The notes: a model not told the origin generated them from the letters alone. 64,000 nt of DNA from Rhizobium etli 8C-3 (GCF_001908375.1 NZ_CP017244.1:1364001-1428000), one strand, 5' to 3'. Positions 54,045 to 64,000 are shown, numbered from the stretch's first letter. Made by a program: numbers and translations.

Positions 54045-55250
54045 TCAAACTCTTTCGAGAGCTATCGCAATTCCTTGTCCCACGCCAATACACATCGTCG
54101 AGAGTGAATAACGCCCGCCCGATTCGATGAGCTCCAGTGCGGCCGTTCCGGTAATGCGCGCGCCCGACATGCCAAGCGGATGGCCGAGCGCAATGGCGCC
54201 GCCATTGCGGTTGACGCGACGATCGTCATCGACAATGCCAAGTTCGCGCAGCACGGCCAGCCCCTGCGAAGCAAAGGCCTCGTTCAGTTCGATGACGTCG
54301 AACTGATCCTCACTCATGCCGAGCCGCGCCATCAGCTTGCGCGATGCCGGAACCGGTCCGATTCCCATGATGCGGGGCGGCACGGCGGCGGCAGCACCGC
54401 CCAGGATTCGCGCAATCGGCTTTAGGTCATGCCTCCTCGCCGCGGCCTCGGAGGCCACGATCAATGCCGCGGCCCCATCGTTGACGCCAGACGCATTACC
54501 GGCCGTGACCGTGCCGCCTTGTTTTTTGAACGGCGTGCCAAGCTTTGCCAATGCTTCCATCGTCGTTGCGCGCGGATGCTCGTCCTTCTCGACTACCACG
54601 GCAGCGCCTTTGCGCTGTGGGATCACGACTGGCGTGATCTCCTTTGCCAGCCGGCCGTTTGCCTGAGCGGCGGCGGCTTTTGCCTGCGAACGCAGCGCGA
54701 AGGTATCCTGATCCTCGCGGCTGACCTTGTAATCCTCGGCGACGTTCTCGCCTGTTTCAGGCATGGAATCGACGCCATACTGAGTCTTCATCAGCGGGTT
54801 GATAAAGCGCCAGCCGATCGTCGTGTCGTAAATTTCGGCATTGCGCGAAAAGGCCGTTTCCGCCTTCGGCATCACGAATGGTGCGCGCGACATGCTCTCC
54901 ACGCCGCCTGCTATCATCAGTTCCGCCTCGCCGGCGCGAATGGCGCGCGCAGCGGTGATGACCGCATCCATGCCCGAGCCGCAGAGTCGGTTGATCGTCG
55001 TTCCCGGGACTGCAATCGGAAGACCCGCAAGCAGCAGCGACATCCGCGCCACGTTACGATTGTCCTCGCCGGCCTGGTTCGCGCAGCCAAAAACGACGTC
55101 GTCGACGGCCTGCCAATCGACCGATGGGTTACGCTGCATCAGTGCCTTGAGAGGCACCGCGCCGAGATCGTCCCCACGCACCGATGACAGCGAGCCGCCG
55201 AAGCGGCCGATCGGCGTGCGGATGTAGTCGCAGATATAGGCGTCGCTCAT
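54045..55250 (-). CDS. pcaF: Beta-ketoadipyl-CoA thiolase
   Basis: Cleaves 3-oxoadipyl-CoA to succinyl-CoA and acetyl-CoA, the last step of the protocatechuate branch. 401 residues. Catalytic Cys in NRLCGSGMDAV, His in GGAIALGHPLGMSGARI and Cys in STMCIGVGQGIA. The N-terminus AYICDYIRTPIGRFGGSLS is characteristic of PcaF. The ATG at 55250 has GAGGAAACGATC before it, 10 bases after pcaJ, so pcaI-pcaJ-pcaF form one unit. Confidence 0.94.
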   Translation of the reverse strand: MSDAYICDYIRTPIGRFGGSLSSVRGDDLGAVPLKALMQRNPSVDWQAVDDVVFGCANQAGEDNRNVARMSLLLAGLPIAVPGTTINRLCGSGMDAVITAARAIRAGEAELMIAGGVESMSRAPFVMPKAETAFSRNAEIYDTTIGWRFINPLMKTQYGVDSMPETGENVAEDYKVSREDQDTFALRSQAKAAAAQANGRLAKEITPVVIPQRKGAAVVVEKDEHPRATTMEALAKLGTPFKKQGGTVTAGNASGVNDGAAALIVASEAAARRHDLKPIARILGGAAAAVPPRIMGIGPVPASRKLMARLGMSEDQFDVIELNEAFASQGLAVLRELGIVDDDRRVNRNGGAIALGHPLGMSGARITGTAALELIESGGRYSLSTMCIGVGQGIAIALERV

Positions 55251-55260
55251 GATCGTTTCC

Positions 55261-55965
55261 TCAAAGTGCCGGCGCGAAAAGGTCGGAAACCGGCTCTTCG
55301 ACATAAAGCGGCGCGCCGGTCATGGCCTGCAGTTCCTCCATCGAGATCATCGCTAGCTTCTCACGCAGCACGAAATGCCCCCCCACAATGTCGACGACTG
55401 CGTGGCTCGTATAGACGCGCGTGATGCAGCCGACGCCGGTCAGAGGGAAAGTGCATCCGGCGACGAGCTTCGGCTCGCCGTTCTTGGTGACGTGTTCTGT
55501 AATGACGAAGACCTGTTTGGCGCCATGGACAAGATCCATCGCGCCGCCGACGGCCGGCACGCCCGTGCTGCCGACGCGCCAATTGGCGAGATCGCCGTTC
55601 TGGGCGACTTGATAGGCACCGAGGATGGCGACGTCGAGATGGCCGCCGCGCACCATGGCAAAACTGTCGGCGTGGTGGAAGATAGACGCACCAGCCTTCA
55701 ACGTCACAGGCCTCTTGCCGGCGTTGATCAGGTCCCAGTCCTCTTCGCCGGCAGGTGGTGCCTCACCGAAGCCCAAGATACCGTTCTCGGTATGGAAGAT
55801 CGCCTGCCGGCCGGGCGGCTGGTAGCGGGCCACCATTTCGGGAAAGCCGATGCCGAGGTTCACATAGGCGCCGTCGGCAATATCTTGAGCGGCACGCCAG
55901 GCAATCTGGGCATTGGAAAGCTTGATGTCCTCGCGAGTTGTCGCAGTTCGGGTATCGACGGTCAT
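55261..55965 (-). CDS. pcaJ: 3-oxoadipate CoA-transferase subunit B
   Basis: 234 residues: DGAYVNLGIGFPEMVARYQP, HTENGILGFGEAP with the CoA-accepting Glu, and GGAMDLVHGAKQVFVI. Together with PcaI it moves CoA from succinyl-CoA to 3-oxoadipate. Its ATG overlaps the pcaI stop codon in an ATGA arrangement, which fixes the start and couples translation; the open frame to 56130 is the wrong reading of pcaI DNA. Confidence 0.95.
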   Translation of the reverse strand: MTVDTRTATTREDIKLSNAQIAWRAAQDIADGAYVNLGIGFPEMVARYQPPGRQAIFHTENGILGFGEAPPAGEEDWDLINAGKRPVTLKAGASIFHHADSFAMVRGGHLDVAILGAYQVAQNGDLANWRVGSTGVPAVGGAMDLVHGAKQVFVITEHVTKNGEPKLVAGCTFPLTGVGCITRVYTSHAVVDIVGGHFVLREKLAMISMEELQAMTGAPLYVEEPVSDLFAPAL

Positions 55966-56669
55966 ACGTAAGCCACTCCGGCTCGAACGAGCTCTTCTTC
56001 CTGCTGCGGATTGGATATCTCGACGAGACGGTCGACGAAGATGCCGGGCGTGACGACCTGTTCGGGATCGATCCCGCCCGCAGGCACGATCTTCGAGACC
56101 TGTACGATCGTCGTTGCGGCCGCCATGCACATCAGCGGGTTAAAGTTGCGGCCGGCTTTGTTGTAGATGAGATTGCCGTGTACGTCGCCGATATGCGCCT
56201 TTACGATCGCAAAATCGGCCTTCAACCAGCGTTCCTGGACGTAGGGCCTGCCATCGAATTCAGCGACTATCTTGCCTTCGGCAAGCTCGGTGCCGTAGGC
56301 CGTCGGCGTGTAGAATGCCGGGATGCCGGCGCCGCCGGCACGGATGCGTTCGGCAAGAGTCCCCTGCGGCACGAGTTCGAGCTCGATCTCGCCGGCAAGA
56401 TATCTATCCGTGAAAGCACGCGGATCCGAAGAACGCGGGAAGGAACAGATCATCTTTCCCACCATGCCGGCGTCGATCATCGCGGCGATGCCGATGCGGC
56501 CGTTGCCGGCATTGTTGTTGATGACGGTCAGGTTCTTCGGCCCCTTGTCGATGAGGGCGTGGATAAGCTCGATCGGCGCACCTGAGCCCCCGAAACCGCC
56601 AATCATGATACTGGCACCGTCACCGATTTCGCAGATGGCTTCCGCCGCGCTCCCGGTCGTCTTGTCCAT
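55962..56669 (-). CDS. pcaI: 3-oxoadipate CoA-transferase subunit A
   Basis: 235 residues: DGASIMIGGFGGSGAPIELI, VINNNAGNGRIGIAAMIDAG and GIPAFYTPTAYGTELAEGK are the subunit A signatures of CoA-transferase family I. The ATG at 56669 follows AAGGAGAAA. First gene of pcaIJF, divergent from pcaR; controlled, by inference, through the palindrome at 56748-56786. Confidence 0.95.
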   Translation of the reverse strand: MDKTTGSAAEAICEIGDGASIMIGGFGGSGAPIELIHALIDKGPKNLTVINNNAGNGRIGIAAMIDAGMVGKMICSFPRSSDPRAFTDRYLAGEIELELVPQGTLAERIRAGGAGIPAFYTPTAYGTELAEGKIVAEFDGRPYVQERWLKADFAIVKAHIGDVHGNLIYNKAGRNFNPLMCMAAATTIVQVSKIVPAGGIDPEQVVTPGIFVDRLVEISNPQQEEELVRAGVAYV

Positions 56670-56747
56670 GCGGAATTTCTCCTTGCCGGCTATGGCGGGA
56701 CGCATTCCTAGTCACGAATAAGACGAGACGAAATCGGCGGCAAGTAT

Positions 56748-56786
56748 TTTGTGCGTTATTTGACTTTTGTTCGTATATCGCACAAA
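56748..56786. promoter_or_regulatory. Palindromic operator between pcaI and pcaR
   Basis: Arms TTTGTGCGTTAT and ATATCGCACAAA (11 of 12 positions complementary in the outer part, 10 of 12 overall) are separated by 15 bases. The site is about 80 bases before pcaI and 30 before pcaR. Position and symmetry fit binding of the IclR-type regulator PcaR, controlling the operon and itself. Confidence 0.65.
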
Positions 56787-56815
56787 CTCTGCCGACTTGA
56801 TGTGGAGTCAACAAA

Positions 56816-57571
56816 ATGCGCGAAACGGATTTCGTCAGCGGCTTTGCCCGCGGCTTAAAAGTAATCGAAGCCTTTGGTGAAACGCACCAACGTCTCTCGA
56901 TCACTGACGCTTCCAAACTCGCCGGCCTTGACCGCGCCACAGTGCGTCGTTCGCTCCTGACGCTCGCAGAGCTCGGCTATGCGGATTACGACGGCAAGTT
57001 TTTCACTTTGACGCCGAAGATCCTGCGCCTCGGCCATGCCTATCTGTCGGCAACACCCTTGCCCGTGCAGATCCAACCGCATCTCGACCAATTGTCGGAA
57101 AAGGCGCAGCAGAGCTCCTCGGCCTCAGTTCTTGAAGGGACCGACATCGTCTATATCGCACGCGCCTCTCAGCGCCGCGTCATGTCGATCAATCTGACGC
57201 CCGGCAGCCGCCTGCCCGCCTATTGCGCCTCGATGGGCCGCGTGCTGCTCGCAGCGCTACCGGAACACGAAGCGCGTGCTATCCTTGGTCGGACAGCGTT
57301 GAGGCAAAACACGCCGAACACAAAGACCGACCTGGAAGATCTGATTGCCGAATTCCGCCGCGTCCGCTCGCAAGGCTATGCCATTATCGATCAGGAGCTT
57401 GAAATCGGCCTTTGCTCCATCGCCGTTCCGGTCGAAAACGATCGAGGCCAGACGGTTGCAGCAATCAACATCGGAGCGCCCGCAGTCCACGCCCCTGCAT
57501 CGGAAATGGCGAGCCGCTATCTGCCGCTTTTGCAGGAGACACAAAAGGCCTTGCGGCTGGTCTTGCGATAG
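56816..57571 (+). CDS. pcaR: IclR-family regulator of the pca genes
   Basis: 251 residues. N-terminal winged helix (FVSGFARGLKVIEAFGETHQ, LSITDASKLAGLDRATVRRS) and C-terminal ligand domain (PLPVQIQPHLDQLSEKAQQS, GSRLPAYCASMGRVLLA). PcaR proteins respond to beta-ketoadipate and activate pcaIJF. Divergent from pcaI with the palindrome between. Confidence 0.92.
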   Translation: MRETDFVSGFARGLKVIEAFGETHQRLSITDASKLAGLDRATVRRSLLTLAELGYADYDGKFFTLTPKILRLGHAYLSATPLPVQIQPHLDQLSEKAQQSSSASVLEGTDIVYIARASQRRVMSINLTPGSRLPAYCASMGRVLLAALPEHEARAILGRTALRQNTPNTKTDLEDLIAEFRRVRSQGYAIIDQELEIGLCSIAVPVENDRGQTVAAINIGAPAVHAPASEMASRYLPLLQETQKALRLVLR

Positions 57572-57605
57572 CAGTGCGGAGATCCCTCCTCCGCAATTGG
57601 GGACA

Positions 57606-58487
57606 TCACACCGCGAGCCTCGTCCGCTCGGCGATGCGCCATGTGCGCGGCGTCTCGCCCACCCGATTCAGAAAAAAGCGCGAGAAGTAGGCTGAATCGG
57701 CAAAGCCCAACCGGTAGCTGATCTCCTGTACGCTGGCGAGGGTGAAAAGCAATTCGCGTTTTGCCTCCTCCGTCAGCTTGCGGGCGATGAGTTCGCGCAC
57801 GCTGTTTCCCGTTGCAGTCTTCACGATGCGGTTCAGATGCGCCGGTGAGATGCCGAGCTCGCGAGCGTAGAAGGCTACCGGCTTATGTGCCCTTAGATAC
57901 TGTTGAACCAGGCCGCTCAGAACCTCCATGCGCCGGCTATTCTCATCGGCCACCTCACTCTCGGCACCTTCGCAAATCCGTGCCGTTAGTTGCAGTGCCG
58001 AAGTCAGATACGCATCCAGCAGATCGCTCCGGCCGCTCCGCCGCCCGGAAAATTCTTCTCCCAACCGCGTCAGCGTCTGCGCTACGTAAGCGGCATCCTG
58101 GTCTTGCATATCGAGCCCGGTCAGCTGCGGTTTCGCCAGCCACTGCCCGAACCGACTGCGATCACCAGGCGTGGATTTCAGATGCGAGGCAAGAACCGTG
58201 ATAACAAAGCCGTCGATATCTTTCGAAAACCGAAAACCGTGCTTCAGGCCTGGCGGCACTGTGATCACGGAGCGCGGACGGATCGCATGCCGCTCCTGTG
58301 CGAAGATTGCATCGCCCGATCCGGCATTGATGTACAAGATCTGAAGGAAGTTTTCATGACGGTGCAGCCGGATTTCCCAGCCATGAAGGCTGCTGCGCGA
58401 CGGAATTGTCTCGCAATGCAGCCAGAAATCCGGCTTTTTGCCGGCGCTCTCGCCATAAAGATCATAGGTCGGAGCCGATTTCGTCAT
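57606..58487 (-). CDS. pobR: AraC-family regulator of pobA
   Basis: 293 residues. N-terminal cupin-like sensing domain (EIRLHRHENFLQILYINAGS) and two C-terminal helix-turn-helix units (VAFYARELGISPAHLNRIVK, VQEISYRLGFADSAYFSRFF). Divergent from pobA, which is the arrangement of rhizobial AraC-type PobR activators sensing 4-hydroxybenzoate. Start ATG at 58487; a GTG lies directly before it. Confidence 0.88.
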   Translation of the reverse strand: MTKSAPTYDLYGESAGKKPDFWLHCETIPSRSSLHGWEIRLHRHENFLQILYINAGSGDAIFAQERHAIRPRSVITVPPGLKHGFRFSKDIDGFVITVLASHLKSTPGDRSRFGQWLAKPQLTGLDMQDQDAAYVAQTLTRLGEEFSGRRSGRSDLLDAYLTSALQLTARICEGAESEVADENSRRMEVLSGLVQQYLRAHKPVAFYARELGISPAHLNRIVKTATGNSVRELIARKLTEEAKRELLFTLASVQEISYRLGFADSAYFSRFFLNRVGETPRTWRIAERTRLAV

Positions 58488-58574
58488 CACACGCAGATTC
58501 CTCGATGTTCGATTCGTGCAATTTCTCGCGTAAAATGTCCATTGCCGCGGCCGTCGACCAAGAGGAGAATTTGA

Positions 58575-60061
<1,487 letters not shown>

Positions 60062-60234
60062 AGCAATCTCCATTCTGGCTGCTGCGATCGGCGAAGTTTT
60101 TGGAGATGACGGGTGAGGCAAATGCGAGCCAGTCGCTCTGTTCCCGCAAGGTGAACTCCAGCGGATGTGCTCGCAAAAGAAGACAACATCTCCCGCCTTG
60201 GTGCGGCCTGTTGAAGGCGCTGACGATCGTCAGA

Positions 60235-61311
60235 TTAGAGTCGAGCTTCGAGGATCAGGTTGAAAGGCGTTGTCATGGCGCGGCGGAAACGGGTGAAGCC
60301 CGCCTTGCGGAACACGCCCGCCAGCCGGGCTTCGCCGGCCTGCGCGCCAAGCACCATACGGCCGCCATCTGCAATCGCATGAGCGCAGCAGATCGTCGTG
60401 GAGGCCGCATAATACATCCTCGCGACAGGCGAGATATTGTCTTCGACCCGATCATTGGCGAAGGGCTCCACGAGCATCACGGTGCCGTCTGGCGCAATGG
60501 CCTTGGCTGCATGCGCCGCAGCGGCGACCGGATCTCCCATGTCGTGTAGGCAATCGAAGAAGCAGATGAGGTCGTAGCCGGTTCCGGGATAGTTGTCGGC
60601 TCGAGTTTCCGCGAAGGTGACGTGCTTGGAAACGCCTGTCATGGTGGCGACTTTTTGCGCCTCGATTACGGAGTCCCGGTGCGCGTCGAAGCCACGGAAT
60701 GTCGAAGCCGGGAATGCCTGTGCCATGAGCGCGGTAGAATGCCCGTGTCCGCACCCGATATCGGCCACAAAAGCCCCGACCTTCAGTTTCTCGACAACAC
60801 CATCAAGAGCGGGCAGCCATTCGCAGACCAAGCTTGCCTTGTAAGCATTGCGGTAGAAGGCGGCAACTCCGCAGTAGAGACGTCCGTTATGGTCGCCCCA
60901 CGGCACGCCGTTGCCGGTGCGAAAGGCCTCTACCGCCTTGTCCTCGTCCGCCCACATAGAAGCAGGGACTGCCCAGGCGTTAGGGATGAAGACCGGGCTA
61001 TCGTCGTTGGCAAGGACAAGCGCTTGCTCCGGCGTGATCTCGTAGGTACCACTGATCGCGTGGTAAGCGAGGTAGCCGCCGGCGACTTGTGAATTGAGCC
61101 ATTCGCGAACGTAGCGTTCGGCGCAGCCGGCACGGTGGGCAAGCTCGTGCGATGTAAGCGGGCCGGCTTCGGACATTGCCTTATAGAGGCCGAGCCGGTT
61201 GCCAAGACTCACCATGACCCCGCCATAACCAGCAGAAAGGTCTTCGACCACGCGCGAAAGAAGCGCGTCAAGCTTTGCAGAATCGATCGTGTTGATCTGG
61301 ACATGTTCCAT
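60235..61311 (-). CDS. Class I SAM-dependent methyltransferase with N-terminal winged helix
   Basis: 358 residues. N-terminal dimerisation/winged-helix part (GLYKAMSEAGPLTSHELAHR, AERYVREWLNSQVAGGYL) precedes a Rossmann methyltransferase domain with the SAM loop VADIGCGHGHSTALMAQAFP, FRGFDAHRD and CFFDCLHDMGDP. This is the layout of Rv2258c-like enzymes; the substrate is unknown. GGAGAAATGAC precedes the ATG at 61311. Divergent from the GlxA-type regulator, which may control it. Confidence 0.87.
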   Translation of the reverse strand: MEHVQINTIDSAKLDALLSRVVEDLSAGYGGVMVSLGNRLGLYKAMSEAGPLTSHELAHRAGCAERYVREWLNSQVAGGYLAYHAISGTYEITPEQALVLANDDSPVFIPNAWAVPASMWADEDKAVEAFRTGNGVPWGDHNGRLYCGVAAFYRNAYKASLVCEWLPALDGVVEKLKVGAFVADIGCGHGHSTALMAQAFPASTFRGFDAHRDSVIEAQKVATMTGVSKHVTFAETRADNYPGTGYDLICFFDCLHDMGDPVAAAAHAAKAIAPDGTVMLVEPFANDRVEDNISPVARMYYAASTTICCAHAIADGGRMVLGAQAGEARLAGVFRKAGFTRFRRAMTTPFNLILEARL

Positions 61312-61483
61312 GTCATTTCTCCTGTTCAAGAACCTTCGGAAGCGGAGGTTGAGGAGAGCATCGCAGTTAAAAGGAGGGATCGGCAGAGCGGAACTTTCCA
61401 GAATCGGGCCGATCGTGCCACGGGGCGTGGCGTGGCTGCCCTTTCCGCGTTATCGTGCCGTGCTTGCGTCCAAGGAATTGACT

Positions 61484-62533
61484 ATGCCGCATAATACTGA
61501 GCAGGCTGGCCCGGAGCCGCTCCATGTCAGCCTCGTTGCTATTCCCGAGGCCGTGGTGTCGACCCTGAGTGGCATCTTCGACGTGATGAACGCCTTTTCT
61601 ATCATGCCGCCGCTGGGCGACGCAAAGCGCCACGCGCCACCGTTTCAGGTCGAGATCGTCGGGCTCGAATCAGGACCGCTGGCTCTTGCCAGTCGCATTC
61701 CTGTTATGGTCCAACGCAGCATTGCGGCGGTCGAGACGACCGACATCATCATCGTCCCTTCCATCCTACTTGGCCCGGAGGGTTGGCAAAAAGGACGACA
61801 CCCGGAACTTGTGGAATGGCTTCGAGCCATGCACCAACGCGGCGCGCTCCTATGCTCGGCTTGCTCCGGTATTTTCCTTCTCGCGGAAACAGGGCTCTTC
61901 GATGGTGCGGAAGCTACGGTGCATTTCGGTTACGCCAACGCCTTCAAGGCGGAATTTCCGCGTGTCCATAGCCACCCTGAGCGGGTCCTGGTCGTCTCGG
62001 GCCTGCGCGAAGAACTGGTCAGTTCAGGAGCTTCCATGACCTGGCATGATTTGGTCCTCTATCTCATCGCAAGACATGCTGGATCGACCGCGGCACAGGC
62101 GGTCGCGCGCTGCTTCGCCCTCCAATGGCATCAGGACGGCCTTACGCCCTACATAGTCTTCGAGGGGCGCAGCGATCATGGAGACATCGCCGTTCGGTCG
62201 GTTCAGGAATGGGTGTCCACGCATTTTCCGGTGGCCAACCCGCTAGAGGAGATGATCCGTCGCTCGGGGCTGGCCGAGCGCACCTTCAAGCGGCGTTTCA
62301 CAGCGGCGACCGGGTTGAGCCCGATCGCCTACGTGCAGCGTCTAAGGATCGAGGACGCGAAACGCCGTTTGGAGCGGACGGAGGCATCGGTCGACGAGAT
62401 CGGCTGGCAGGTCGGTTACGAGGAACCGGCTTTTTTCCGCCGTCTCTTCAAACGCGTGACCGGCTTGACGCCGGGAGGTTACCGACGGCGCTTTAGAATA
62501 CCTGAGTATGCACGCACCGGCTTAAAGGATTAA
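61484..62533 (+). CDS. GlxA-type AraC-family regulator (DJ-1/PfpI-like plus AraC domains)
   Basis: 349 residues. N-terminal amidotransferase-like domain (about 10-190) with a Cys at LLCSACSGIFLLAETGL; C-terminal AraC double helix-turn-helix (SGLAERTFKRRFTAATGLSP, VDEIGWQVGYEEPAFFRRLF). Start ATG at 61484 after AAGGAATT. The open frame upstream overlaps the divergent methyltransferase start. Probably regulates the neighbouring methyltransferase; the signal is unknown. Confidence 0.87.
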   Translation: MPHNTEQAGPEPLHVSLVAIPEAVVSTLSGIFDVMNAFSIMPPLGDAKRHAPPFQVEIVGLESGPLALASRIPVMVQRSIAAVETTDIIIVPSILLGPEGWQKGRHPELVEWLRAMHQRGALLCSACSGIFLLAETGLFDGAEATVHFGYANAFKAEFPRVHSHPERVLVVSGLREELVSSGASMTWHDLVLYLIARHAGSTAAQAVARCFALQWHQDGLTPYIVFEGRSDHGDIAVRSVQEWVSTHFPVANPLEEMIRRSGLAERTFKRRFTAATGLSPIAYVQRLRIEDAKRRLERTEASVDEIGWQVGYEEPAFFRRLFKRVTGLTPGGYRRRFRIPEYARTGLKD

Positions 62534-62537
62534 ACTC

Positions 62538-62792
62538 CTAGCAACGCGCCTCATAGGTTCGTCCGTAGCGATCTCGATACACGCAGTAGCCGCGACGTTC
62601 GGTCGAGCGGCCAATCAGCGCGCCGGCGACGCCGCCAGCGACGGCTCCGACCGCAGCGCCTTCCCAGCTATTGCTGACGGCCCCGCCGATAACTGCTCCG
62701 GTGCCGGCCCCAATGGCCGTCCCCCTCTCCGTCGCTGTGCAAGATGCCAGGGCACCAACGAAGGCACTGGCAAGGACAATTCTTCTCATCAT
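62538..62792 (-). CDS. Glycine-zipper outer-membrane lipoprotein (17-kDa-antigen-like)
   Basis: 84 residues. Lipobox ALASC (Cys18) and a glycine-zipper segment (GAGTGAVIGGAVSNSWEGAA, VGAVAGGVAGALIGR), with a C-terminal YCVYRDRYGRTYEARC carrying two cysteines. AAGGAG upstream of the ATG at 62792. Likely an envelope structural protein. It sits next to a small membrane protein on the same strand. Confidence 0.8.
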   Translation of the reverse strand: MMRRIVLASAFVGALASCTATERGTAIGAGTGAVIGGAVSNSWEGAAVGAVAGGVAGALIGRSTERRGYCVYRDRYGRTYEARC

Positions 62793-62808
62793 TTTGAACT
62801 CCTTAGTA

Positions 62809-63123
62809 TTACCGTTGAGCAGGAGCGGCCGGCGGCGTAGCCGGTGCCGGCGTCGCGTTGTTATCAGTTGGTGCCATCGGCTTTGCCGGATCAGGGGTTG
62901 GCTCGGAATTCGTCGTGGATGCCGTAGGCTGCGGATCCGTATCCGGAGCATCGTTCCACAAAGTGTAAGCAAACGCGACAACGGCGATCGCTGCAATGGC
63001 GGCCGCCCAGCCCACCCATGCGCTGGATCGGGTGTGCTCCACCGGCGTTGTGCGAAGGTCCAGATCCGGGTTGGGAGTGATTGTGCGATTAGGATCGTTC
63101 GGATTGTTAGGATCGTATGTCAT
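62809..63123 (-). CDS. Small single-pass membrane protein with Pro/Thr-rich periplasmic tail
   Basis: 104 residues. An Asn/Pro-rich start (MTYDPNNPNDPNRTITPN) is followed by one membrane helix (SAWVGWAAAIAAIAVVAFAY) and a low-complexity tail of Pro, Thr and Ala. GGAGA lies seven bases before the ATG at 63123. Unknown function; proteins with this DPNNP start are common in rhizobia. Confidence 0.65.
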   Translation of the reverse strand: MTYDPNNPNDPNRTITPNPDLDLRTTPVEHTRSSAWVGWAAAIAAIAVVAFAYTLWNDAPDTDPQPTASTTNSEPTPDPAKPMAPTDNNATPAPATPPAAPAQR

Positions 63124-63355
63124 CTTCATTCTCCGCTTTCGGTGAGAAAGGGAAGCTTTGGACGGCTTGTTTGTTCCGCTAGCGCGTCGACCCCATCTCC
63201 TGGGTTGGACTTCAGTCGCAGATCGATCGGACTTTAGCCCATGGAGAACCAAGTCCAAAGTCCTTCGCAACTTCAGACTGTGGCCCCAGATCGGAACGTC
63301 ATTCAACGCCCAGCATTGGGTTGGTGTGACGGAAGAGCGATCAAGGAGGTTTGCA

Positions 63356-63526
63356 ATGAAGGACGACGGATCCACCCGCGTTAAAAGCCGCTGGAGCGCG
63401 GCGGCCGTCGCCATTGTCATCGCCCTTGCCGGCCTGCTCTACGTCTACGGTCAGCTCCTGTCGGGCGACAGCGAGCAATTGACGCGGAGCCTTCGCGAAG
63501 CCACGACCACCGCCGATGGAAGTTAA
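63356..63526 (+). CDS. Small single-pass membrane protein (56 aa)
   Basis: MKDDGSTRVKSRWSAAAVAI leads into a hydrophobic helix and a short acidic tail ending in TTTADGS. AAGGAGG is six bases before the ATG. A weak EcfG-like site (GGAAC at 63293, CATT 16 bases after) lies about 40 bases upstream. Function unknown. Confidence 0.55.
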   Translation: MKDDGSTRVKSRWSAAAVAIVIALAGLLYVYGQLLSGDSEQLTRSLREATTTADGS

Positions 63527-63602
63527 AGGAACCGAAAAGCACACGAGGTGACCCGCAGTGTGGCCATCCATCCTACGCTCAGACCAGTCTCCCAGAAATG
63601 CC

Positions 63603-64000
63603 TCACGGAATGCAGTTCCTTTCAATGTCATTTGCCACAAATCTTGCAGCGCGTTTCCAGGCTTCGTCTGTGTCGCCACGATACGTTATAAACCGGTCGC
63701 AGGTGGGCTTGTTGGCGTTGATGTCCAGCAGGACATACTTCGCCCAGCCCACCAAGGTGCTCATCTTATGGATCTCGCCTATGAGCAGGTAATTCGCGCC
63801 AGCCCTTTTCGCCTCTTCGTAAAGCTCCGCAATCCCCGGATCACGCGCCGTGCATTGCCCATTCCGGCATACCAACGAAGTGATGCTGAACTTTTTACGT
63901 CTCGAAAGACTGTCACGTAGGGTTGCGCCGAACGCCGTCAGCCGCTCATCGTGGCCGTCGATCTGGCCATCAGCTTCGCCGGACGTGTCCCTGAAGTCGA
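63603..64000 (-). CDS. DUF2380-like secreted protein, 5' end cut by the window edge
   Basis: At least 132 residues; the frame is open to the last base of the window, so the N-terminus is missing. Characteristic segments are DFRDTSGEADGQ, CRNGQCTARDPGIAELYEEA, LIGEIHKMSTLVGWAKY and TYRGDTDEAWKRAARFV, which match DUF2380. Members are small secreted proteins found near sensor kinases in methylotrophy-type clusters; no such partner is visible here. Confidence 0.7.
   Translation of the reverse strand, partial: DFRDTSGEADGQIDGHDERLTAFGATLRDSLSRRKKFSITSLVCRNGQCTARDPGIAELYEEAKRAGANYLLIGEIHKMSTLVGWAKYVLLDINANKPTCDRFITYRGDTDEAWKRAARFVANDIERNCIP

Noticed and set aside
60120..60144. GGAAC on the minus strand before the DUF1127 gene as an EcfG promoter
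   Set aside because: The -10 would be ATTT and the leader about 50 bases; too weak to list.

Overview
The window reads as GC-rich alphaproteobacterial DNA, most likely from a Rhizobiaceae replicon (Rhizobium/Ensifer type, plausibly a megaplasmid or chromid). The reasons are gene content and style: acetate kinase followed by a second FabI, a Ugp-like ABC operon, a soluble two-PAS chemoreceptor, two Ku proteins with a LigD-type polymerase, pcaIJF/pcaR/pobA/pobR, a DUF1127 protein, and seven promoter-like sites of the GGAAC-N16/17-NGTT type used by the alphaproteobacterial general stress sigma factor EcfG/RpoE2. I saw no rRNA, tRNA or CRISPR array. The first gene (acetate kinase) and the last one (DUF2380-like) are cut by the window edges.

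Layout. 0-2 kb: ackA-fabI, then a frameshifted IS200/IS605 transposase relic. 2.4-7 kb: a membrane GGDEF-EAL protein, a DHA2 drug-efflux transporter and a small protein. 7.4-11.6 kb: a three-gene surface-polysaccharide unit on the minus strand (acyltransferase, glycosyltransferase, ABC exporter). 12.2-18.3 kb: a ugpBAEC-like sugar-phosphate uptake operon with a TIM-barrel isomerase, and a LuxR-type regulator facing it. 18.8-22.3 kb: a chemoreceptor, a decayed ABC ATPase, DUF2905 and DUF899 proteins. 22.5-29 kb: an MHS transporter, gfa, and what looks like the ruins of a methanol/formaldehyde oxidation locus (broken glutathione-dependent formaldehyde dehydrogenase, broken cytochrome c) beside an intact NitT/TauT-type ABC transporter. 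29-32.3 kb: a periplasmic molybdenum oxidoreductase of the IorAB type with its dihaem cytochrome c.

32.7-53.8 kb is the most coherent and interesting part: an island of stress and DNA-maintenance genes. It holds an EEP nuclease-like protein, cardiolipin synthase, TreZ, the covalent uracil-DNA trap UdgX, DUF2934, two overlooked tiny membrane peptides, a KGG-type basic protein, a GST, two Ku proteins, a stand-alone LigD polymerase, glutathione-independent formaldehyde dehydrogenase, an M15-type peptidase, an L,D-transpeptidase, a cupin, a DJ-1/PfpI protein, topoisomerase IB, GlgX and an SDR. Seven EcfG/RpoE2-like promoters lie 24-47 bases upstream of start codons here (udgX, DUF2934, micropeptide, KGG protein, the Ku operon, PfpI, glgX-topIB), with a weaker eighth before treZ. 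I infer that much of this is one desiccation/stationary-phase DNA protection regulon.

54-59.8 kb is the protocatechuate/4-hydroxybenzoate segment: pcaI-pcaJ-pcaF on the minus strand, divergent pcaR with a clear palindromic operator between them, then divergent pobR/pobA. A (GA)10(GT)20 microsatellite sits between pcaF and the SDR gene. The last 4 kb hold a DUF1127 protein, a methyltransferase divergent from a GlxA-type AraC regulator, and a few small envelope proteins.
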